A stretch of 42,392 nucleotides of DNA, taken from IMG/VR virus record IMGVR_UViG_3300008259_000205, positions 1 to 42,392 of that record; one strand, 5' to 3'. Source of the DNA: a virus. The notes below the pieces were generated by a model that made no database searches, was not told the DNA's origin, and was given only the letters and a program-made list of their open reading frames with translations. The stretch's first letter is position 1. Each line of letters opens with the position of its first letter. Shown piece after piece: positions 16,455 through 23,761 of the stretch. A program made the translations under genes and the position numbers.

Positions 16455-16489
16455 GTAAAGTGGGGGAAGCGAACTCCCCCCATACTACT
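16455..16489 (-). terminator. GC-rich hairpin after the histone-like gene
   Basis: GGGGGA (16462-16467) pairs with TCCCCC (16475-16480), flanked by AAAGT/ACTTT that can extend the stem. It stands out in an AT-rich genome and lies just past the histone-like gene stop. On the minus strand the tract after it is ACTTTACTATTTG, not a clean U-run, so it may terminate weakly or stabilise the 3' end. Confidence 0.6.
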
Positions 16490-16657
16490 TTACTTGTTTT
16501 CTTCAACAGAAGCTTTTTTGTAATCAGTTACTAATTTTTTCAATTCACCGATTGCTTTTCTAGCTCTGCCTTTTGCAGCTTTAGTTGCTCCATTGTGCTC
16601 CTTTTCGAAAGTTTCAAAAAGGGCTTTCATTTGTTCAAATAATTCTTGACTTTTCAT
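16490..16657 (-). CDS. Histone H1-like (Hc1-type) protein
   Basis: This 55-residue protein reads MKSQELFEQMKALFETFEKE, then HNGATKAAKGRARKAIGELK and KLVTDYKKASVEENK. The KAAKGRARKAxxELxKLxxxYKKxSV pattern is characteristic of the short histone H1-like (Hc1) proteins of Bacteroidota, which bind DNA through Lys/Arg-rich helices. It lies 18 bp downstream of the helicase gene and so shares its promoter, followed by the hairpin at 16455-16489. In a phage it could coat or compact DNA, or interfere with the host nucleoid; this is inference. The family resemblance is fairly strong by eye despite the short length. Confidence 0.75.
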   Translation of the reverse strand: MKSQELFEQMKALFETFEKEHNGATKAAKGRARKAIGELKKLVTDYKKASVEENK

Positions 16658-16675
16658 AATTGTATTTTTTTTAAT

Positions 16676-18064
16676 TTAAAACGAAACCTTTTTTACACCA
16701 CCAGTTGATGGCATATTTTCCACATATTTTTTGTGTAATAATTGTCTTTCCATCTCAACCCCATTAGCACTTTGTTTTTGAGTTATAATACCATCAGAAG
16801 AATTTGCTTGGAACACTTCTATCATTCCTTTATTAGTATCCATTTTGGCTGGGAATGTAATCCCATCTGGTCCAAAACGATTCTTCATAATGTGGAATCT
16901 AGCAGTATTATTTAACTTATCTTTTGATTTTCTACTAATACTCATAATGAAATCTGCGTTCATTACTTTTGCATATGAGTCTGCGATTTTATCCGCCTCA
17001 ATAACTTCAGAATCGATTGCGGAACGATTTGTTTGTGATGCTGTCCAAATTGGTATTCCCAATTCACCACCCATACCTCTTAGGTCTATATAAACACCAC
17101 CTTGCTCACCATAAGTTGAGTCTGATTTATTTGAATGTGAAAGAAGAAGGTCAGCGTAATCAACGATAATCAAATCAGGTTTATTACCTGCTGCTATCAT
17201 CTTTTCTAAGTGAGCTTCAATCTTTTTAGATGAAACTCCTTTTGGTGGAAAATATTTAATTAAAAGTTTACCTTTTAATCTTTTAATTTTTTCCAATACC
17301 TCATCTTTATTATCTTTTAAATCAGCAGATGGTACGCCAGAAAATATGGTATCATATCTTTGGCCTACATAGTGTTCGGATAGTTCTAATGTATAGTGTA
17401 CAACACTCTTACCAGCTTTAACAGCTGCTGCCCCTAATGCTGCCAAAACCCAAGTCTTACCAACACCAGATGGTGCTACAACAACTCCCAATTCGCCTGG
17501 TCCTAAACCACCATCCATTAGTTCATTAACACATTCCCAATCAGTTGCAACTGTGCTTCTATCAATTTCATCAACCCTACTTATATAATCCAAAATGTAA
17601 TCATGTCCTAAATCACTTTCAACTCCAACTTTCATAGCTTTATCAACAAGCTCTTTGATTTTATCGTAGTTTCCAGCTTTTAGTAAATCAACTGATTGTA
17701 CAATTACTTCTTTTAGATTTTGGTTTCTACAAAAAGATGCAAACTCATTTTTTACATAATCCAAATCTTCTTTTCCAACTTGGGTATATATTGTTCTGAG
17801 CTGCTCTACTATTGTTTTAGTAATTGATGAATTGTCTAGCTTCGATAGTTGTACTTTGAATACATCTAACGTTGGTGCTTTTTTATATTCTTCGTAATAA
17901 CTTTTTACTTCACCAATTATCCATTTATTTGCTTCCGATTCAAAAAATTTCTTATGGATTATTTCACTCAATGTATCCATAAGTTTAACATCTGTTAATA
18001 ACGCAGATATTACCTTTGTTTGAAAAGATTGCCCATATTTAGATAATGTGTCTTGTGAATTCAT
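16676..18064 (-). CDS. 41: Replicative DNA helicase, gp41/DnaB-like
   Basis: This 462-residue protein has a DnaB-type N-terminal helical domain (residues 1 to about 150) and a RecA-type motor. Walker A is APSGVGKT (about 197-204), preceded by MDGGLGPGELGVVV; Walker B is LIIVDYADLL (about 294-303); the later IPIWTASQTNRSAIDSE and the C-terminal RFHIMKNRFGPDG (arginine finger region) are typical of gp41/DnaB. Length is close to T4 gp41 (475). It should unwind ahead of the fork; no primase gene was seen in this window. Own promoter 18 bp upstream. Confidence 0.93.
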   Translation of the reverse strand: MNSQDTLSKYGQSFQTKVISALLTDVKLMDTLSEIIHKKFFESEANKWIIGEVKSYYEEYKKAPTLDVFKVQLSKLDNSSITKTIVEQLRTIYTQVGKEDLDYVKNEFASFCRNQNLKEVIVQSVDLLKAGNYDKIKELVDKAMKVGVESDLGHDYILDYISRVDEIDRSTVATDWECVNELMDGGLGPGELGVVVAPSGVGKTWVLAALGAAAVKAGKSVVHYTLELSEHYVGQRYDTIFSGVPSADLKDNKDEVLEKIKRLKGKLLIKYFPPKGVSSKKIEAHLEKMIAAGNKPDLIIVDYADLLLSHSNKSDSTYGEQGGVYIDLRGMGGELGIPIWTASQTNRSAIDSEVIEADKIADSYAKVMNADFIMSISRKSKDKLNNTARFHIMKNRFGPDGITFPAKMDTNKGMIEVFQANSSDGIITQKQSANGVEMERQLLHKKYVENMPSTGGVKKVSF

Positions 18065-18082
18065 TTAGTTATTGTAAGTTTA

Positions 18083-18114
18083 CAAAGATACGAAATTTGT
18101 ACGAATTATACAAA
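18083..18114 (-). promoter_or_regulatory. Bacteroidota-type promoter (P5)
   Basis: Minus-strand TTTG (18111-18114), 20 nt, TATCTTTG (18083-18090). It lies in the 51-bp gap between the FEN-type exonuclease stop and the helicase ATG. The base after TTTG is T, unlike the G in the other eight. Confidence 0.8.
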
Positions 18115-18115
18115 T

Positions 18116-19159
18116 TTATTTTACAACGATAGAACCGAATGTTGATTTAAGCCAATCGTTTATATCGTTCCAATTTTGAAGGATTTTATATTTCATCCCA
18201 ACCCGTAGGAAATCCATCTTATCAAAGGGTTTGTTTGGTTCATTAAACCTATCTAAAATTTTCATTTTTTCTGAACCAGATATATTTGGGTCTGCTAATT
18301 GCATCAATTCTTTGTTTCGTAAAACCAAATCTTTTTGATTTAATATATCATTATAAATCTTTGATTCTGATTTTCTATCTTCACATAATTGAAAAAATTC
18401 ATCAAATTCCACATACCTATCTTCAGAAATTTCAGGAAATCTTTTTAGTACAGTTTTTAAACCACATCCTTTAACACCAGGAATGTTATCAGAATTATCA
18501 CCATCTAATGTTCTGAATAGTAAAAGATTTTGTGGGTAAATTCCCCACTCTTCTTTTACCAACTCTCTATCATAAAATTTCTTTTTGGTTGGCGAATAAA
18601 CTTTCGTCTTATCATCTACCAATTGTAAGAAATCTTTATCAGTTGATACTATCACACATTCCTCACCTTCCTTTAAGACATGCTTTGCTACATAACCAAT
18701 TGTATCATCGGCTTCTATACCATCGTATATCATTGTTGTTATTGGAAGATAATCTAAAGTATCTGCTAACCAAACGAATTGACGTTTCATAGAAACTTGC
18801 TCATCTTCTTGAGTCATCATTTCTGGGTATTGTCTATTAACCCTAAAACGATTCTTACCTCTATCAGCTTTATAGCCTTCGAATATTTGCTTTCGTTTGG
18901 TAGAACCACCCTTACCATCAAAGATGATAATTACACGTGTTGGATTAAATTGACGAATAGAAAAACCTATTGATTTTAATGAACCAACTACCCCACCCGT
19001 ATGGTCACCATTCTCATTCATAGTGGGATTGGTGGTCCAACTACGGATGAAGGTATTGAGTCCATCTATGATGAGAACTCTACCATTTCTAGTTCGATTT
19101 TGATTGAGTTCGTGCTCTTTCTCAACCTCGCCAAGTAATTTTTTGTAGAGTTCTTTCAT
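18116..19159 (-). CDS. rnh: 5'-3' exonuclease/RNase H, FEN family
   Basis: This 347-residue FEN-type nuclease corresponds to T4 RNase H, which removes RNA primers and 5' flaps. Metal-binding acidic motifs are all visible: VLIIDGLNTFIRS, IIIFDGKGG, YDGIEADDTIGYV, VSTDKDFLQLVDD and the helix-hairpin-helix region LDGDNSDNIPGVKGCGLKT. The N-terminus carries an extra helical segment of about 25 residues (MKELYKKLLGEVEKEHELN). Its ATG overlaps the stop of the 73-residue gene upstream (TAATG). Confidence 0.93.
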   Translation of the reverse strand: MKELYKKLLGEVEKEHELNQNRTRNGRVLIIDGLNTFIRSWTTNPTMNENGDHTGGVVGSLKSIGFSIRQFNPTRVIIIFDGKGGSTKRKQIFEGYKADRGKNRFRVNRQYPEMMTQEDEQVSMKRQFVWLADTLDYLPITTMIYDGIEADDTIGYVAKHVLKEGEECVIVSTDKDFLQLVDDKTKVYSPTKKKFYDRELVKEEWGIYPQNLLLFRTLDGDNSDNIPGVKGCGLKTVLKRFPEISEDRYVEFDEFFQLCEDRKSESKIYNDILNQKDLVLRNKELMQLADPNISGSEKMKILDRFNEPNKPFDKMDFLRVGMKYKILQNWNDINDWLKSTFGSIVVK

Positions 19160-19380
19160 TATCCGTTGATTTGATTTGCAAAATATTTGTTAATAGTTTC
19201 CAACCTATCATCTGAATCTACTAACATCTGAAGTGCTTCTTCAGCGTTATTGTAGAAATCTTTTGTAGAATGGTCACCAATACCAACTGCTTTAGTTCCC
19301 AAAAGTTCTAAAGTTAAAAGTGCTTTTGCTCTATCAGCCTCAGCGGATGTGCGTAACATATTAATTAAATTCTGATTCAT
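19159..19380 (-). CDS. Small helical hypothetical protein
   Basis: This 73-residue protein is mostly helical: MNQNLINMLRTSAEADRAKA, LLTLELLGTKAVGIGDHS, then NNAEEALQMLVDSDDRLETI. The N-terminal part with RTSAEADRAKALLTLELL resembles small conserved proteins seen in the replication blocks of other T4-like phages, but I cannot name it. It lies between uvsX and the FEN exonuclease and is coupled to the latter by TAATG, so a replication or recombination accessory role is plausible. Confidence 0.65.
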   Translation of the reverse strand: MNQNLINMLRTSAEADRAKALLTLELLGTKAVGIGDHSTKDFYNNAEEALQMLVDSDDRLETINKYFANQING

Positions 19381-19391
19381 AACATTTTGTT

Positions 19392-20510
19392 TTAGTCACC
19401 TAATACTTCTGAACTATCAATTAAGTTATCAGTATCAAGTGAGCTGTTTTTATATTGAAGTATTTGCGATTCACAAATTCTTTTGTAAATCTGGTCTCTT
19501 ACATCTTCACGAGTTTGGAGAATCTCAGGAAAATCCTTTGATTGGAATTTAATCTCTTCTCCGGTTTCAATATCAATGTAAGTGTACCAAGCACCTGCTT
19601 GTTTGATTAAGTTATTATCTTTCAAACTACCCAACCATGCTCCATAGTTATCAATACCTCTATCAAAGAAGATATCGAAATCAGCGGAACGAAGTGGTGG
19701 TCCCATTCGGTTTTTAATAACCTGTGCTCTTACTTTAATACCAACAATATGTTCGTTACCATTTTTATCTTTACCTTTAATAGAACCCATTCCCTTCAAT
19801 CTCAAACGAACCGATGCGTGGAAAGCAAGTGCCTTACCACCAGAGGTAGTCCAAGGGTCAGAGAATGCCATTGCGTTCATTTTCTGTCTTAATTGATTGG
19901 TAAATACCAAAGTAATTTTTTGTCTACCAATCATATTGGTAATCTTTCTCATTGCTTTGGAAATGATAATTGCCTTATCGGTAGCGTAACCATCTTTATC
20001 ATAATCAGCTTCCATTTCCTTTTTTGTAGATGCAGCTGCAACGGAGTCTACAACTATCGTTACATACTTGTCTTTTGATGTTAATCTAACTTTCTCAATG
20101 ATAGTTTCGATAAACTCAAATATTTGTTCTACGGAATCTGCTGATACATAAAGTAGCTTTGATACATCAACACCAATCGCATCTAAGAATTCTCTACTTA
20201 CTGCGGTTTCGGTATCAATTAAAACTGCTACTCCACCTAATTTTTGGGTTTCAGCTAAAAGGTGAGCTGATAGGAGTGACTTACCACTTTGCTCTAAACC
20301 CGTAACTTCGGTGATTCTACCAACAGGCAATCCACCATATGGTCGATTTGATATCGCCACATCTAACATCGATGCTCCGGTTGATATCCAACCTTCTACA
20401 TTTGTAGGAGCATCTTCAGTATCCAAAAAGTATGCTACCTTTTGTTCTTTGGATTGCTTGTTTAGCGATTCAGCCAATACTTCGGCTAAATCGAGTTCTT
20501 TCTTTGCCAT
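19392..20510 (-). CDS. uvsX: UvsX/RecA-like recombinase
   Basis: This is a 372-residue RecA-family strand-exchange protein. It has the UvsX-like start AEVLAESLNKQS, ISTGASMLDVAISNRPYGGL, Walker A GLEQSGKS (about 71-78), VAVLIDTETAVSREF, Walker B YVTIVVDSVAAAS and LVFTNQLRQKM followed by WTTSGGKALAFHASVRLRLK, which covers the DNA-binding loop 2 region. It coats gp32-covered ssDNA and drives recombination-dependent replication in T4-type phages. Sits 15 bp downstream of gp32. Confidence 0.95.
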   Translation of the reverse strand: MAKKELDLAEVLAESLNKQSKEQKVAYFLDTEDAPTNVEGWISTGASMLDVAISNRPYGGLPVGRITEVTGLEQSGKSLLSAHLLAETQKLGGVAVLIDTETAVSREFLDAIGVDVSKLLYVSADSVEQIFEFIETIIEKVRLTSKDKYVTIVVDSVAAASTKKEMEADYDKDGYATDKAIIISKAMRKITNMIGRQKITLVFTNQLRQKMNAMAFSDPWTTSGGKALAFHASVRLRLKGMGSIKGKDKNGNEHIVGIKVRAQVIKNRMGPPLRSADFDIFFDRGIDNYGAWLGSLKDNNLIKQAGAWYTYIDIETGEEIKFQSKDFPEILQTREDVRDQIYKRICESQILQYKNSSLDTDNLIDSSEVLGD

Positions 20511-20525
20511 ATATTCTTACTTATT

Positions 20526-21356
20526 TTATGAATTAAAAAGGTCATCGAAAGCTGAAGCAACATCATCTAATTTCTTTGCTTCTTCTTTCTTAGCTTCAGC
20601 TTTTGGAGCTGGAGTTGTGTCAAAAGGTGCCTCATCATCATCATCGGATGCAGTTGATGAAAGAGTTTCAGTTGATACTGATTTTTCATCGTCTGATTGT
20701 GCTGATGGGTTTAGCCAGCCTTCCAATACACTCTTTAATTCAGCGTAAGTAAGTTCTTGGTAAAGGTCAGTAATTTCTACTTGAGAGTTAAGAAATTTCT
20801 CCACATCTTCTTTGTTTTCAGCAAGTGGAGTTTCTTTTGGTTTCACACGGATAGTTGTTACAGGATATGATGTACCACTATCTTCTGCAGATACAACTTC
20901 TACAACGATATCTCTACCATCATTTTGGTCGGTGATATCACCATAGTCTGGGTCAGCCATATAACCAAGAATTTCTTGATATACAGTTTTTCCAAAGCCC
21001 CAGAAACGTACACCTTCACCTTCTTCACCTCTTACCAATACTGGTACGAATGTGCGAAGTTTCGGCTCCATACGTTTTGCTGCTTTCCAATCTTCCTTAT
21101 CACCCATTCTTTTAAGTTTATCGGCAAACTCAACGATTGGGTCAGGTCTACCAAAACTCATTGGAGATAAGTAAGTTTTGTTGTTAATGTTGTAGTGAAA
21201 GAAAAGTTCAATAAAAGGATTCTCTTTGTTGAACTTGTAGGGAACTAATCTGATTTGATGTTTTCCCGGTGCTGGTTTCCAAAGTTCTACAGTTTTTCTT
21301 TGGGTGTTTTGCAGTTTGTTAAGTCTGCTCTTGATTGCATCTAAATTAATAGCCAT
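20526..21356 (-). CDS. 32: Single-strand DNA-binding protein, gp32-like
   Basis: This 276-residue protein begins MAINLDAIKSRLNKLQ (gp32-type cooperativity region), has an OB-fold-like core with HQIRLVPYKFNKENPFIELF and FWGFGKTVYQEILGYMADPDYGDITD, and ends in a Ser/Asp-rich acidic linker (ASDDDDEAPFD) plus a short terminal helix, the usual tail for protein-protein contacts. The Cys/His zinc site of T4 gp32 is not visible. Tandem promoters and an A-rich leader precede it, suggesting strong and regulated expression. Confidence 0.88.
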   Translation of the reverse strand: MAINLDAIKSRLNKLQNTQRKTVELWKPAPGKHQIRLVPYKFNKENPFIELFFHYNINNKTYLSPMSFGRPDPIVEFADKLKRMGDKEDWKAAKRMEPKLRTFVPVLVRGEEGEGVRFWGFGKTVYQEILGYMADPDYGDITDQNDGRDIVVEVVSAEDSGTSYPVTTIRVKPKETPLAENKEDVEKFLNSQVEITDLYQELTYAELKSVLEGWLNPSAQSDDEKSVSTETLSSTASDDDDEAPFDTTPAPKAEAKKEEAKKLDDVASAFDDLFNS

Positions 21357-21451
21357 TTTGTTTACGTTTTAAAGTTTAATTTGTTTAAGTTTTATGGTTT
21401 TATTATGGTGTCTTTCCTACACCCCTATCATATATAAATATAATCAGATTA
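21357..21451 (-). promoter_or_regulatory. gp32 leader: hairpin plus A-rich start region
   Basis: After the proximal promoter the RNA would begin with a GGTGT/ACACC hairpin (stem 21419-21423 with 21407-21411, 7-nt loop), followed by about 50 nt almost free of G and rich in A up to the ATG. T4 gp32 represses its own translation by binding such an unstructured leader from a folded upstream element. Here the same arrangement is visible but autoregulation is inferred. Confidence 0.45.
21434..21441 (-). promoter_or_regulatory. RTATTTAT octamer before gp32
   Basis: The minus strand reads ATATTTAT 77 nt before the gp32 ATG, between promoter P6 and the leader hairpin. It may add a later start site to the two TTTG-type promoters; the distance to the ATG is larger than for the other octamers. 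Confidence 0.4.
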
Positions 21452-21483
21452 CAAATATACGAATAAAATTTGAGCTTTCCAAA
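21452..21483 (-). promoter_or_regulatory. Bacteroidota-type promoter (P6, proximal gp32)
   Basis: Minus-strand TTTGG (21479-21483), 20 nt, TATATTTG (21452-21459). First of two tandem promoters for the gp32-uvsX-FEN unit. Confidence 0.85.
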
Positions 21484-21530
21484 TCTTTTTTCAAATATTT
21501 TCATCCATACATTTTTTGGATAGATTTCAT

Positions 21531-21562
21531 CAAATATACGAAAAATATCTGATACTACCAAA
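21531..21562 (-). promoter_or_regulatory. Bacteroidota-type promoter (P7, distal gp32)
   Basis: Minus-strand TTTGG (21558-21562), 20 nt, TATATTTG (21531-21538). It begins 2 bp past the U-run of the upstream terminator, so the lysis unit ends and the gp32 unit begins with no space lost. Confidence 0.85.
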
Positions 21563-21563
21563 T

Positions 21564-21587
21564 AAAAAAGGGAGATTTCTCTCCCTT
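21564..21587 (-). terminator. Intrinsic terminator of the lysis unit
   Basis: Minus strand: GGGAGA (21580-21585) and TCTCCC (21570-21575) close a tetraloop, followed by TTTTTT (21564-21569). It lies 55 bp past the small membrane protein stop and just before promoter P7. Confidence 0.85.
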
Positions 21588-21641
21588 CCTTACCACATTC
21601 TTATCGTTTCAAAGAAAGCGATTTTGAATTTATTAATCAGA

Positions 21642-21791
21642 TTACCAATTGTACGCTTCATAACGTTCTATCTTTTTAGTTGAGTATGATATTTTCACAT
21701 GTCCTGCTATATAAGCAAATGCTAAAATTATCATAACAATTACCAAAGGTACTACTATGTGTTCTAAAATAGAATCACGCTTAGTCCTCAT
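21642..21791 (-). CDS. Small membrane protein, holin candidate
   Basis: This 49-residue protein (MRTKRDSILEH, then one hydrophobic span of about 20 residues VVPLVIVMIILAFAYIAG, then a basic tail SYSTKKIERYEAYNW) has a single predicted membrane segment with a charged N-terminus. Its ATG overlaps the stop of the cell-wall enzyme gene as TAATG. Size, topology and position after two lytic genes fit a small class III-type holin or spanin-like component, but many small phage membrane proteins are unrelated to lysis. Followed by an intrinsic terminator. Confidence 0.65.
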   Translation of the reverse strand: MRTKRDSILEHIVVPLVIVMIILAFAYIAGHVKISYSTKKIERYEAYNW

Positions 21792-22390
21792 TATACAATA
21801 TCCTTCGATTCAATCAAAGTATATGTAAACGATGCTCCCCAAACAGTAGCTGCCTTTTTGCAAATAGTCATAAATTCATTGAAGTCAGCTTCTCTTTTAA
21901 AAACCTGACAACCTTCTGACCAATTCTCTACATATGTAGAATCTTTACCAGCTTTATGAATGTTAATTCCAAATATTCCTTCTTGAATTTTACTTTCATC
22001 ATAAGTCATATCTTTATTTGCATCACGATACACTTTAACAGGTTTTTGTTGTTTTAGTGCTTCGTACTTACCCTGATGTAGACCTATGGTGTGTGAACCT
22101 CTATATTGACCCGGAACTAATCTTGCTACACCAGCTGCGTTGTGATATTCCTTCACACCTTTTGTTCCAGGGTCTGTTGTGTTCATCCACTCTTTGTAAA
22201 CCCAATTTCCGTTTTCTTTGTAAGATAAAGTAATAACATCATCAAATGCGTTAGTTACTGCTTTACCAGTTGAAGAATTTCTAACACCAATAATGTTTAA
22301 GTCATATCCTTTGTTTGAAGTATCATCAAACCAAGCATATCCTTTTGCTTTTACTGCTTTTTCAATTTGTTCTTTTGTGTACTTTGCCAT
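21791..22390 (-). CDS. Cell-wall enzyme candidate with SxGC motif
   Basis: In this 199-residue protein the segment FGINIHKAGK followed by VENWSEGCQVFKRE resembles the His...S-x-G-C active site of YkuD-type L,D-transpeptidases, although spacing and context differ and the usual fold cannot be confirmed by eye. It is adjacent to a GH19-type endolysin and coupled to a small membrane protein, so a peptidoglycan-directed role is the best guess. No signal peptide. Alternatives include an unrelated phage family with a chance motif. Confidence 0.5.
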   Translation of the reverse strand: MAKYTKEQIEKAVKAKGYAWFDDTSNKGYDLNIIGVRNSSTGKAVTNAFDDVITLSYKENGNWVYKEWMNTTDPGTKGVKEYHNAAGVARLVPGQYRGSHTIGLHQGKYEALKQQKPVKVYRDANKDMTYDESKIQEGIFGINIHKAGKDSTYVENWSEGCQVFKREADFNEFMTICKKAATVWGASFTYTLIESKDIV

Positions 22391-22402
22391 TATAATTTCT
22401 TA

Positions 22403-23233
22403 TTACGCAAGTAAGTGATAGTACTCTTTAAAGTGTTTAATTCTATCAGCTAAACCAATTGTACCACCATTTACTCTTTTAGTAATTGAAGTAACCACAG
22501 CATCTGATGCTCCACCATCTGCCATCTTATGTAATCCGTTTTTAGAGAAGAACCAAGCTGCTGAAAGTAAAGCGTAATGAGATGCTACTTTATCAGGGTT
22601 AACTGTCATATCTTCACCAATTGCTTTACCAAATGCGGTATAGTTTTGTTTACCTGTTAATTGGATATATCCACGGCCTCTGAATTTGTAGCCTTCCTTA
22701 GATGCTTCATTTCCATTACCCATTCTATCCGCATAAACTCTACTTGCAATCATTTCAGGTTTTCTTTCATATTGTTTAGCTAAAGATTCGCTTGGGAAAT
22801 ACTTTTTGAAAATACCCATCAAACCTTTTGCAGAATAATTTAAATTTTCTTGAGTTGCTCTGAATCCACCACTCTCATGTCCGCATTGTGCTAAGAAATG
22901 TGCTAATCTCAATGGAGTATTAATTTCAAATTTAGCAGCGGTGTCTGGAATCATAGCAATTACCGCATCAGGAACATGTCCTTTTAACTTGTCCAATTTT
23001 AATCCACCAACAGGTTGTATTACAACAGGTGCTGGAGCCGGTACTGAACTTCCCATAATCTTAGCCCAAGTACTGTCACCTACAATACCATCTGGTGTTA
23101 ATCCATTTTTTGTTTGAAAAGCCTTAACAGCTTCTTCGGTTTTAGGTCCGAAAGTAGTAACGGCTGGACTGATACCCAATTTTTCTTGCATCAATCTAAC
23201 GTTTTCGTTGTTGTCACCTCTTTTTAGTAGCAT
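22403..23233 (-). CDS. Endolysin: PG-binding + GH19-like domains
   Basis: This is a 276-residue modular endolysin. Residues 1 to about 60 are a peptidoglycan-binding-1 domain (LKRGDNNENVRLMQEKLG, then EEAVKAFQTKNGLTPDGIVG). A Pro/Ala linker follows, then a GH19 chitinase/lysozyme-type domain with AHFLAQCGHESGGF (catalytic Glu in GHESGGF), VYADRMGNGNE, YKFRGRGYIQLTGKQNY and AAWFFSKNGL. It should cleave the glycan strand at lysis. No signal peptide, so release needs a holin. It is the first gene of the lysis group. Confidence 0.9.
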   Translation of the reverse strand: MLLKRGDNNENVRLMQEKLGISPAVTTFGPKTEEAVKAFQTKNGLTPDGIVGDSTWAKIMGSSVPAPAPVVIQPVGGLKLDKLKGHVPDAVIAMIPDTAAKFEINTPLRLAHFLAQCGHESGGFRATQENLNYSAKGLMGIFKKYFPSESLAKQYERKPEMIASRVYADRMGNGNEASKEGYKFRGRGYIQLTGKQNYTAFGKAIGEDMTVNPDKVASHYALLSAAWFFSKNGLHKMADGGASDAVVTSITKRVNGGTIGLADRIKHFKEYYHLLA

Positions 23234-23293
23234 GATTTTTATTTTTAATTAATCCGAATTGTATAACTTTATTAAAAACGTATAACCATAAAA

Positions 23294-23698
23294 TTATTGT
23301 TCCTCACCAAATGATATTACTTCAAAAATTCTAGTTTGAATTTTTTTAGTACCCTCAGCGTTAGTAAGGATAATACAGTTTTTAAATTTTTGCCAATTTA
23401 GCACAAAAGATGTGTCTAAAACTCCACCATTTTCTTCTTTAACCAATTCGTTAAGAGCATTAATAGTGTATAAGGTATTAGATTCCTTTTTTCTATGAAT
23501 TAGAATGGTATTCTCCAATGGAGTTTCCGGCTGAAAAGCCGTATCAATATTGTATGTTATGAATAGTTCTTCTAAATTAGATTTATTTTGCAACACATAA
23601 ATATAGTTATATACAATGTGGTAAATTTCTCTAATTTGTTGAAGAGTATTCTGAAGTTCTGACTTTGTTGTAAAAGTACATAATAACTGGGTTTTCAT
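23294..23698 (-). CDS. Hypothetical protein
   Basis: From the ATG at 23698 (preceded by AGAGGAGATTG) this gives 134 residues with no recognised motif: KTQLLCTFTTKSELQNTLQQ, YIYVLQNKSNLEELFITY, and TILIHRKKESNTLYTINALN. The last third, LDTSFVLNWQKFKNCIILTN, suggests a small alpha/beta protein. An in-frame TTG one codon earlier is less likely as start. An ATATTTAT octamer lies 21 nt upstream, so it appears to be expressed with the late/lysis group. Confidence 0.6.
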   Translation of the reverse strand: MKTQLLCTFTTKSELQNTLQQIREIYHIVYNYIYVLQNKSNLEELFITYNIDTAFQPETPLENTILIHRKKESNTLYTINALNELVKEENGGVLDTSFVLNWQKFKNCIILTNAEGTKKIQTRIFEVISFGEEQ

Positions 23699-23719
23699 CA
23701 ATCTCCTCTATTTTTGATT

Positions 23720-23727
23720 ATAAATAT
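23720..23727 (-). promoter_or_regulatory. RTATTTAT octamer
   Basis: Minus-strand ATATTTAT 21 nt before the ATG at 23698. One of six octamers at 21-24 nt from a start codon in the late region. Confidence 0.5.
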
Positions 23728-23761
23728 TAAAAATTAATAGAAAGGAGTTTTTACTACTAAT

